Both the position numbers and the translations under genes were made by a program. The notes under the pieces are model-generated. The model did not search any database. It had not been told where the DNA came from and saw only the letters and a program-made list of their open reading frames with translations. This document shows, in pieces, positions 35,401-43,869 of a stretch of DNA of 64,000 nt. The stretch is from assembly GCF_001540865.1 (NCBI RefSeq), contig NC_033642.1, positions 2,568,421-2,632,420 on the forward strand, read 5' to 3'. The first letter of the stretch is position 1, and each line of letters starts with the position of its first letter. The stretch comes from Ananas comosus (lineage: Eukaryota; Streptophyta; Magnoliopsida; Poales; Bromeliaceae).

Positions 35401-38400
35401 AAGAAGCCATCAAAATGAGAACGAAATCTTGAAAAGTAAGCAGCACAGAAATATAATCAGCACAAATGAATAACATGCAACCATCTAATAGATAACATAA
35501 TACACAATTAGTTACAAAAGCTCAAAGATAAAATAAGATATTTGACAAAGGGATTGGCAGAGAACTACTAAAAGAGTAGAGAAAAATGGAAGCAAAAGAA
35601 ATTCAAAGCTCTTACCAGGCTTCTATCATCAAAACAGACATCTCCGCCCTCAACACGGCTATAGCACCCAATCTCACAAGGCTGTAAAAATCATGAGTCA
35701 GTGAAACATCATTTATGTCAAAATATATAGGGAAAACTTTATTGGACCCCCTGTGATTTAGCGTATTTTCAGTTTGGTGCCCTGTGGTTCGAAGTGTCTC
35801 ATTTTGCTACCTTGTCGTTTTACTTTTATCTCGTTGTTAAGACCTGCCAAGGGTACTAAATTGATATATTATACAAACCACGAGATGGCTACATGACAAT
35901 ATAGGTTAGTAAAATGTTACAATTTACTATTTTTATAGTTTGTAAAATATATTAATTTACTACCATATGGTTTATAAATTTTATCAATTTAGTACCCAAC
36001 TTAATGGCAGGTTGTAACGACGAGATAAAAGTAAAACCACAAGATAGCAAAGTAAGACACTTCAAACCACAGGGTACCAAATTGAAAACGTGCTAAACCA
36101 TAGGGGGGCAAATTGAAGTTTTCCCAAGTATATCTAAATATAAAAAAAAACAAAAGTACCTCTTGAAATGCGATGGGCTTCCTAGACAAAGTTTCCTCAC
36201 TCTTGTTAAGCTTCATTTCAGAAACAAAGCGTTCATCATTACGACCATTCGCATGTGGAAATCTTGAACCAAAACCAAAGTTTTGTCGTGGTGGATATCC
36301 TGGCCGTGGAAGAAGAGGTGGACCCCTATCATTGGAATATCCAGGCTGCCATCTACCACGTCCAAAGGTGCCTCTAGCATGATTGTTAGTATTGCGAATA
36401 GGGGGCAGTACTGCACCAAAAGGAACGTCATTCAAAAGGAATGTAAAGGAGAAGGTTCTAATGCTTAAGCGATTAAAAATTAGTTTAAAAATTGAAAAGA
36501 AAATGGCTAACAAAGTAACAGACGAACATCAAAGCAAATTCATAACTATAATCAATAAGTCAAAAATGTTGCACACTTAAAAATATATTGGCTAACAAAC
36601 CTAAACTCCTTTAACGATGCTATTACCTAGGATGTTGTAACATTTGTTCACTTCAGCAGAACTATATTACTTGAAATAGTAAAGACATAACAAAGCATTA
36701 GTTACTCAGGCATTCTAGAATAACTATACAAGGAATTGCCTTCATAAACAATCGCGGTGTGATAATAGTAGAAAGAGAGAGAGCTACATTTACTCGAATA
36801 GTAATAACACTTCAACATGTTAGTTGGTCAGACATTCTAGAATAATCAAATATGGTCATGCCTTCGTAAACATCAAACTCCAATAGTGGAAGAAAGAAAT
36901 ATCACTTAGTGGCACTAAATAAAAGAGAAGATGAATTTTAATTGTTCACTCCACCGAGTATATGTGGAGAGCCCCATGATGCAAGGTAGGTTCCAACACT
37001 GATCAAGAGTATACCAATTCTATCCCCTTGTAGCATGAAAGAAGTAAAAGAGGCCAACTGAAATCAGTTCACTACATTGCAGGGTTCGGACCTCAAGTCA
37101 AAAATAACTTAGCCCTTTATCCTAGGAATTGATATTGCCAAAACTTGCCTAAGGCTAGAACAAACTCAGTATTAGTTTGAATCATGTAAGCAAGCTCCCA
37201 TGGAAGAGCTCAAGTAGATAGCTTTAGTACCAAACAAACTAATAAACCCAACATCTCCTAGGCCCGTGTCAATAACAAGAGCAAGGGCAATATAGGTTCC
37301 AAACACCTAGCACCTACTATCAGTTTGCTTCAAATAGGAAAAGGAAAGAAGAAAAACCAAAGGACCATCTTTCTATTTATCCATTGAGAATTCTATTCAT
37401 GATGAAATTTAATTATCATAAAACCTGGGGATGAAAAACAGACGAGTATCCAAGATAGAATATATGAAGCAATATAAAGCAATTATTTCCTGATAGATAA
37501 ATGAGTTAGGTGAAGTATCCTCAACATATCACCCATTTTTGGGGCCAAGCCATGATCATTAGCATGGGAAGCTTCATCTCACCAAGATGGTTAGAAAGGC
37601 TCCATTTAAAGCACGAAAAACTGAAAATGCCATATCAGATTGCTTGCTTGCATGACTTAATAGAGGATGCAAGGACTCTACGGTTAGCTGACAATCAGAA
37701 TTTTCAGTAGGTGACTCATTTAGAGATAAACAATGTTGTGATGTTGCCTCAAATTGTTAGGCGATTATGGTCATATGATTGAAAGATATATACATGATGA
37801 AAAAATAGCATCAGCATCTTTGACATGCAGGTCATGTTGCATCCGCATCCTACTTATAAAGAAATGAAGGTTGGAAACCTCTAACCCAAAAGAAACATGA
37901 GAGCAAACCTACAATGATCTCGAATAAAGCACATCTTGCCGGAATAACAATTTGTTTATGCATTAGTGTAAAGAAGTCAAAATACGCAGGTAAGACCGCC
38001 CAAGTTAATCATTACTTTCTTGACTCTCGAAGTTAAGATCTTAATGGTCCCACTACTGAGGAAGATAAAATTAGTTCCAAATAAGCATTAACATTAACAT
38101 TAACAGATTATTACTAGTCCCTAAATTACTTGACAAGTTTCAATTTAGTCCTAACTGACGGTGAGCATTCGAAACTCCAAACTAATTCAAGAGCTTCATT
38201 ATATTCTTCTTCGTCAACTGTTAGACAAACTAGCAAAATGCCTACATGACTGCCATGACACACAATTTCAATGCAGCATGTCAATATATTGGTGGAAGAA
38301 AGCTCACTCGCATCTTATTTACTTACTTTAAACTATTAACTACTGTTGAATTCCTTGAAGAGAAGCTAGGTTCAACGACATTCCATTTGAACTAAGAGAT

Positions 38401-39326
38401 GCAATTGACGATCACAAGGGGAATTACAAGAGGGCTCGCACTATTCTGCTTGTGAGACTATTCCGTCCTCTCACTCCAAACCCAAATATTCCTGTCTCTC
38501 TAAAACAATTTCCCTGAATTTGTCTCAAAATCACCCCTTTTCATTAGGTCTGGTAGGGAGTTACTAGAAACTGAGGGGTAGGGAGTTACTAGAAACTGAG
38601 GATGCAGACCTAATGCTAATTCAAATTTACGAGAATTGTGTAACATGTTACAAAAATAGTATAGCTTGTACACCGTGAATAAGTCACGTATTGCCTAAAG
38701 AACAACAGCGAATTTTCAAAATCATTGTTGTCCTTATCGCAAACTAGATTACACATAATTTTCAGAATCTGAAGCAAAGTACAGTTACCCAGTATCATGA
38801 GTAAAAACAGATCATAGTAACCAGTCGGGAAGGGAACAGGTAAATCCGGATCTATAAAGAAACATAACGAAAAGGATCTCATCGATGCGTCGATTTCGTG
38901 ATCCTTACCGGGGACCAAGAACAGGCTACGAGAGGGCGTTTTCGTGTACTCCTCGTTGTCGGAGCCGAAGAGGTCCTTCTCGTCGACAACCTCCTCCTCC
39001 TCCTCCTCCTCCTCCTCGGCGCCGTCGGCGGCGGCGCCACCTCCGCCGACGCCGTTGGCGGCGGAGTCGTGCTCGTCGGCGTCGGCGCCGTCGCTGCTGC
39101 TGCGGCTGCTGCTGCCGCTGCCGCTGCCGCTGCTGGAGGAGGACGACGAAGAAGGCGAGGACGAGCCGTCGCCGGAGCGGCTCCTCTCCTCATCGTCGTC
39201 GTCGTCGCCATCCTTCGCTCGCTCCTCGTTCTCCTCTCCGTCGTTGTTCTCCTGCTCCTCCTCCTCCTCTCCACCGTCGCCGTAGTCTTCGCCGAATACG
39301 TCCACGTCTTGCTCGGAGAAATCCAT
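26472..39326 (-). CDS. DXO1: DXO1: DXO/Rai1-family NAD-cap decapping 5'-3' nuclease homologue (13 exons, 541 aa)
   Basis: Exons (minus): 39326-38909, 36410-36160, 35681-35616, 35299-35221, 33199-33120, 32981-32958, 32407-32283, 31336-31123, 30998-30945, 28872-28826, 27734-27650, 27076-27013, 26590-26472. All introns are GT-AG and phases agree, giving 1626 nt with stop. Residues 1-125 are acidic and Ser-rich with Glu, Asp, Ser and Ala runs. Then come [14 protein letters not shown] and an Arg/Gly-rich stretch ([10 protein letters not shown]). The RAI1/DXO nuclease core runs from about 210 to the end: GYAFE (E356), MGAEMD (E397, D399) and YVELK (E413, K415) match the family's metal-binding motifs. 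DXO/Rai1 enzymes remove NAD and incomplete caps from RNA. In Arabidopsis the plant-specific N-terminal extension is reported to act with the mRNA cap methyltransferase RNMT1; it is kept here. Arabidopsis DXO1 is of almost equal length. Exon 6 is only 24 nt. No disabling change is seen. Introns carry several MITEs, and a hAT-like element sits 96 bp upstream of the ATG. Confidence 0.95.
28471..28712. repeat. Tandem duplication in DXO1 intron 10, 118 bp period
   Basis: Two copies start GAAAACAATTCACGCTT at 28471 and 28589 and share CATCACAGACTAATAAGGGA and CTAGGACAAAGTAATC. Divergence is low, so the duplication is young. The second copy carries a short GGACTTGCAATC insertion. Confidence 0.85.
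29516..29859. mobile_element. hAT MITE (CAAGG family) with perfect 8-bp TSD, DXO1 intron 9
   Basis: It is flanked by TTATAGAT at 29508-29515 and 29860-29867. The ends CAAGGATTTAAGTGTC and CATTAAATCTTG are inverted. Many GC dinucleotides of the family have become TG or CA (GGCATGGC for GGCACGGC), a sign of methylation-driven decay. Confidence 0.85.
33403..33945. mobile_element. Fold-back MITE in DXO1 intron 4
   Basis: The ends GGAGTTTTGCTGGGGCTACT and, inverted, GGAGCTTTGCTGGGCTACTA start long arms containing TCAATGATAGAGCTTCCAAA against GCAAGCTCTATCATCGAAAA. It is related in its inner arms to the elements at 4605 and 8856, but the outer sequence differs. A target-site duplication was not resolved. 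Confidence 0.65.
34552..34889. mobile_element. hAT MITE (CAAGG family), DXO1 intron 4
   Basis: The TAAGGATTTAAGTG left end and CACTTAAATCCTTG right end are inverted. The flanks GGCATTTA (34544-34551) and GGTATTTA (34890-34897) differ by one C/T change, which fits an 8-bp hAT duplication. The GTGCC motifs are strongly decayed. Confidence 0.75.
35730..36125. mobile_element. Mutator-like MITE in DXO1 intron 2
   Basis: Inverted arms of about 110 bp start GGGAAAACTTTATTGG and GGGAAAACTTCAATTTG and share GTGTCTYAYTTTGCTAYCTT and TTTTACTTTTATCTCGT. The flanks AAATATATA (35721-35729) and AAGTATATC (36126-36134) match at 7 of 9 bases. It fills most of the 478-bp intron between exons 2 and 3. Confidence 0.75.
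36411..38908. other. DXO1 intron 1
   Basis: This 2.5 kb GT-AG intron contains no recognised gene. A small tandem duplication of GGTAGGGAGTTACTAGAAAC lies near 38552-38603, bounded by an inverted TTAGGTCTG/CAGACCTAA pair. The rest appears unique and AT-rich. Confidence 0.7.
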
Positions 39327-39422
39327 GGGGGGCGGGGAGGCGCGGAACGGGAAGCGGAGAAAAGAGGAGACAGTCGGGAGTTTGATCAGTCGATGAGGAG
39401 AAGCGTGAAGTAGCGTCGGAAG

Positions 39423-40184
39423 TAGTGGTGGAATGTGCCCACATTACCCGGGCCGAAACGGGCCAGGAGTTTGCCGGATGCACCAACCATCCAGCCCAGC
39501 GCGGCCCTGAGCCCGGAAAGTCCGGGCCGGGCCGGGCCGTACCGGGCTTCGGGTCGGTCGTCTAAAATTTTTATTTTAAATTTTTTAAAAAAATATACGA
39601 TTTTAAATTATGATTAATTAAGCATTTCTATTTAAATTTATATTGTGATTAAAAATTTTTAAATTTATAAATATTTTAACTTTTCTAAAAAAATAAATAA
39701 ATTATTAATTATTATTTTATATATAATTAATGGATTTTGGTCCATCGGACCAACTTATCCCCCCTCCCAAGGTCTGCAATGGCAGACCTTGGGAGGGGGC
39801 CTCCTGGGGAGAAGGGCAACTGCACGCCCTTCTCCCCGAGAGATTTGACCCCAAGCACAAGGCAAAAATTGCCTTGGGCTTGGGGTCTAGCCATCTGGGC
39901 CGTGCTGGCCTGGTCGGCACGGCCCAAGCGGGCTGTGCTGTGCTGGGTCGCCAGCCTATGCCCGGCCCGGCACGGCCCATGCCTANATTACGGGCCAGGC
40001 CGTGCCGGGCCATCAGGCCGAAAAATGCTGGCCCAGCACGACCCAACCTATCGAGCCGAGCCGGTCCGGCCCGGATGCTACAGTATCCGTGCCGTGCTGC
40101 GGCCCGGCACGAATACAGTACCCGTGCCGTGCTGCGGCCCGGCCCGAGTTCGTGCCGGGCCGGGCGACCCATTTTACATCCCTA
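39423..40184. mobile_element. hAT-like element with perfect 8-bp TSD in the DXO1 promoter
   Basis: It is flanked by GTCGGAAG at 39415-39422 and 40185-40192. The right end inverted reads TAGGGATGTAAAATGGGTCG, a common plant hAT-type terminus; the left end TAGTGGTGGAATG is diverged. Both ends are filled with GGCCCGGC/GCCGGGCC motifs, and the core is AT-rich with an N at 39986. Four consecutive hairpins lie at 39736-39892. Insertion placed this element 96 bp upstream of the DXO1 ATG, so it may supply or disrupt promoter sequence. Frames of about 150 codons through it are GC-repeat artefacts. Confidence 0.7.
39736..39892. repeat. Four consecutive hairpins
   Basis: In order: TTGGTCC-atc-GGACCAA; an 18-bp arm starting CCCCTCCCAAGGTCTGC around 39760-39797; GGGGAGAAGGGC with GCCCTTCTCCCC at about 39815-39838; and GACCCCAAGC plus AAGGCAA with their complements at about 39849-39890. 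Each pairs perfectly or nearly so. Confidence 0.8.
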
Positions 40185-40242
40185 GTCGGAAGTAAGAAAG
40201 AGTTGGGTCTCTAAATTTACTCCCTTTTGTGTTTTTCTCGAA

Positions 40243-40628
40243 GACTAAATTACATAAAATTTTTTACTAAATATTTTTTTTTTATTTTTTTCTTAATTTT
40301 TAAAAATTATATTTTATTTTTTTAATATTTCAAATTGTTATATTTACCCCCGTCCATCAGATTCCATCACTATTACGTTTATTTCTTATAATTTATACCG
40401 AAAACACCCTTTAAAATAATATAAATATATTAAAAAATTATTTTTTTATAGAAGAAGTAAAAAATAATTTGGTCATTTTGCACTCTCCATTAATGTCGTA
40501 CCCCCTCACATCAGCGTATTCTCTGAAAATATTTTGAAATTTTAAGGAGACAAAATGTAGGTTTTTGAAAGTCGAAGAGGGCAAGTAAAAAAAAGGGTAC
40601 TTACAGGGTGGTTTTCTGTAATTTAGCC
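40243..40628. mobile_element. Diverged MITE related to 22122-22498
   Basis: The left end GACTAAATTACATAAAAT and, inverted, the right end GGCTAAATTACAGAAAACCA match the termini of the 22122 element. The interior shares ACCTACATTTTG-like and TTACTTGCCC-like arms. No target-site duplication is visible. Confidence 0.5.
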
Positions 40629-40981
40629 TTTTCTTTTCTGCTTCATTTCCCTTTTTGCACAATTTTAGAAATATTTTAAAATTCAAGTTAAATAGCATGT
40701 GACATTGTAGAACTACTCTAATTGTAAATTCTTTTAGCTATTTTAACATTTTAGATCTACCCTCCTAAAGGGTCATCAATTCTAGAAGTGAAGCCGGATT
40801 TAGAGATTAACACTATTATATCTTATATATAAGACTATTTCAAATTCTTGGATTGCCATATTTCTTACCCCACTACAGTCTGCGGGGTGTAAATTTCGTC
40901 TCAATAGTCTTGTCATTCAAACCTGATCCGCGGGGGAAATTTATCTCACACTTTCATTTTGTGATTGACTCTAATACCAAC

Positions 40982-41385
40982 TGTGATGTCCCGTTATATG
41001 CCTCAACAAATAGGATAATGAAATCTACACTTAATGATTCAACTTATATTTTGTTCACTATTTTCATGATCCAATTCCTGTTATATATTTTCTTTTAACC
41101 ATTGACGGTGAAATTGTCACACATGCCTTTACCAATCCACAAGTGGCGGAATCATTGCACGCACCTTGGCATGGTAGCAGAATCACCGCTTTTGTAAAAT
41201 GCATGTGAGCTGAATGCTTGTAGTAGTTTAGCATTTATGTTTTTAATACCTTCCTTATGCAATCTATGTGTGATTGTTGTTCCTGATTGGAACCTCACGA
41301 ATTGTACGGATTGTGATTCCTAGGACGTACGGCGTGCCCGAATCCGACTAAATCCGACCAAATAGGCGGGTCTCGGGGCGTGACA
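40982..41385 (-). mobile_element. Reverse-strand LTR with primer-binding site
   Basis: On the minus strand the segment runs from TGTCACGCCCCGAGACC (41385) to CGGGACATCACA (40982). It is followed by TTGGTATTAGAGTC, which matches the initiator-Met-tRNA primer-binding site TGGTATCAGAGC with C-to-T decay. This is a 404-bp 5' LTR in reverse orientation, and the internal region (below 40982) is truncated. A partial repeat of its GGCGGAATCATTGCACGC-like sequence occurs at 41405-41450. Confidence 0.5.
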
Positions 41386-42002
41386 ACTTTCTACCTTGAT
41401 TTCACCAAGCCACAGGCGGCAAAATTGTTGCCCGCGCCCTTGCCTTTCAATAAGTGGTAGGAATCGCCACATGCACCTTGTATAAGGTCCATTGTTTTCA
41501 ACCTTCATTGTCAACCTATTTATATACCATAACATTTTGTTCAAGTTATGATCCAATCCATTTTGTTCTCAACTTATATTAGATGGCACTACATTTCATT
41601 ATCATACATGTCAAGTTATCATGTCTTTATAGTCCAAACATAGGTATATATGTATCAATGCATGAATGTCACACATACTGTGGTAGCAACTATCTCAAGT
41701 AAAGATATATCTCATATATACCCATTTACTTGATACACTATCTAATTACATGCATAGGATCAAAATGAATTACTCTCAAGAAATTAAAGGTGACCGATCC
41801 ACTTCGGTAAAGCACAAGTCATTTCTATTCTTCACTAATGGCTAGTAGGCACGTGCAATTAGAACTTCATGGCCGAATTGCTCCTTTTTGAGCCAATTCG
41901 CAAAAAATTCTCAAACTTGGCCAGAAACCTTCAATCGATCATCGAAACCTGTAATACCTATATCATAATAGAGCGCGGTTAAAAAATGAGATAAGAGGCT
42001 AA

Positions 42003-43264
42003 GGCCCCGTTTGGTTCGGGTATAAATTTTATAGGTATAAATTTATATATACTTGCTATTCCGGGATAGTTAAGAATAAAGGTAAAAATATGTTTGGTTT
42101 GTAAAGTTGTTATTCCTTGTAATAGATGAAATTGTGTTTGGTTTGTTTTATAGAATAGTGGAGAATAATGTAAAAAGTTGGTGGGTAAATTTTAAAAATG
42201 CCAACTTTGCCCTTGCCTTGTGTTTACAAAATATGGTTCCTATTTCATAATCTAATATATAAAATAAATAATAAAATACTGTTCAAAAGAACAATCCAAC
42301 CCAACATGAAATTATGCAAATTTTTTTCAACTAACCATTGCAAAAATCGAATGGTCCAAAGCTCCCATCACTGTACGATGCATCATTTTGCAATTAGATG
42401 CAATTACCATAGAGCCAAATTACATTTATACAAAGTTATAAGTTTGAAAAAAATAAATAACAGAGAATTGAAAAAACAACATATTTGTAATTGCCGCCCG
42501 AGTAATCTCTCTTCCTAAAGAACTGCATAAGCTCCAATTCATTCCGATGGACCACCAGCCAGATCCCGTTTAAGGTGCATACTATCAAACACATTGCGAG
42601 CAAGAACACAGAGAGAAAAAGCGTCTCTCGATTCATATGGGTCTCGAGCCGGCTCCTCTTCGAGGGAGCGCCCGAGCTGTTGAGAATGACCTTAGTGTCT
42701 TTACTTGCATAGACGACCACGCCGACTGCCCACGCGGTGTTCTTGAGCTCGTAGCCACGGAGGACGATGTTGGAGGGGCCTAGCGAGACGCGGCGCCCGC
42801 CATGGAGCTCCAAATTGGCGTGGAATCCGTAGATGTTGCGGTTGGGGCGCTCGCAGCGGATCACTCCGGCGAAGCCGTCCTCGAGGGTGTGCGCCAGAGT
42901 CTCTTGCTTGGCGTAGCGGCTCTTGAGGTTGGACTCGCCGTCGAGATTGGTGGTCCGGACGTAGGCGACGCCGGTGGGGTCGGAGGTGGAGAGGAGAAGA
43001 GATAGCACAATCGAGGAGAAGGCAGAAGGTGGGAGCAGCAATGGCGAACATGAAAATGGGCAACTCAATTTTCCAAGCATGCCCCTGGGATAAATCACCT
43101 TACCAAAACTATTCCGTAGGTTGTGAGGAATAAGGGTTAACGGGTTATCCTAGGATAACCCGTTAACCTAAGGATATCCAAAACCTAAAAAAAGCTACAG
43201 CGTTTGGCAAGAATAGTGGGATAAAAGGGGTTATTCCCCTTTTATCCCACAACCAAACACTGCC
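42003..43264. mobile_element. Pack-type PIF/Harbinger (Tourist-like) element
   Basis: Terminal inverted repeats GGCCCCGTTTGGTT and GGCAGTGTTTGGTT are flanked by 3-bp TAA duplications at 42000-42002 and 43265-43267, the PIF/Harbinger signature. The 1262-bp element has no transposase of its own. AT-rich ends enclose a GC-rich P4-ATPase gene fragment, so it has acquired host coding sequence. The subterminal GGATAACCCGTTAACC-like dyad at 43135-43170 is part of the element. Confidence 0.75.
42481..42987 (-). pseudogene. Captured P4-ATPase (ALA1-like phospholipid flippase) fragment
   Basis: About 169 residues in one frame start TSDPTGVAYVRTTNLDGESN and end RKRDYSGGNYKY. They cover part of the actuator domain of an ALA1-type flippase: the DGES dephosphorylation motif, RYAKQET, CERPNRNIY, NIVLRGYELKNT, KVILNSSGAPSKRSRLE, and one membrane segment (LFLSVFLLAMCLIVCTLNGI). 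P4-ATPases move phospholipids across membranes and are normally around 1150-1200 residues, so this lacks the phosphorylation (DKTG) and nucleotide-binding parts. It joins unrelated sequence at its N side (43098-42990) within the transposon. No internal stop disrupts the fragment, so capture may be recent or the frame may be maintained. Confidence 0.8.
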
Positions 43265-43449
43265 TAACAGAATAAAGAAACGGAATAGGAATAAGAAGGG
43301 TTAAAAGTACTTGGCTTCTCTGTAGGCTCCAGCGGGAGCATGAGGCTTTTCTGAGTCTCTGATAGGGGCATCGGCTTTGGAAGGATCCAGAAGGAGCGGA
43401 AAGAAAGAAAGGACGAAGGAGCTGGGCATAGAAAGGGAATCAAGAATCT

Positions 43450-43866
43450 TCAGAGTATAAGAAAAAATGAAGTCGGACGTACACTCTAAAACCGCAACTC
43501 GTAAGATCTGAACCCATATGCCCTAGCAAGGAAGCCCAGGCCCAAATGGTAGTTCCTAGCCCTGTCAGCCCGATCCAATACCAACCAAGCCCAGCAAAGG
43601 CCCCGCCAACTGAAGTCAACTGGCACATTTACAATTCACTCCTATACTTGTATGAAATTGCAATCCAATCTCGATTTAGAGATATAAATAGCTCGGTTGT
43701 AACCGAACTAGAAGAGAAGATAACTAATTGCATTTCCCTCCAATTTCGTCTCATCCCCTCTCTCTCTCTCTTGATGTTCCCTGCTCGGAGCTGAGGAAGC
43801 TCCTAAGAAAGGGATCTCTATCCAAGTAATTGAGACTCCATCATCCTCGCACATTTGCACCTTAGT
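43450..43866 (+). other. Possible second LTR-like segment
   Basis: This segment directly precedes the long LTR. It contains a TATAAATAG box at about 43682 and a pyrimidine-rich leader with CTCTCTCTCTC, which looks like a retroelement or gene promoter. No ends could be defined. Positions 43268-43449 show nothing recognisable. Confidence 0.2.
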
Positions 43867-43869
43867 GAA

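Noticed and set aside
36001..36513. Independent 170-codon minus-strand gene
   Set aside because: Its conserved middle (LPPIRNTNN to PIAFQE) is exon 2 of DXO1; the rest reads through intron and MITE sequence.
38879..39413. Plus-strand and alternative-frame ORFs over DXO1 exon 1
   Set aside because: They are shadows of the trinucleotide repeats that encode the acidic/Ser-rich DXO1 N-terminus.
39717..40195. About 150-codon frames on both strands
   Set aside because: They lie within a hAT-like element made of GGCCCGGC repeats, and one contains an N.
42198..42518. Plus-strand 106-codon ORF at the end of the Pack-Harbinger element
   Set aside because: It runs over the AT-rich end and antisense to the captured ATPase; no recognisable domain.
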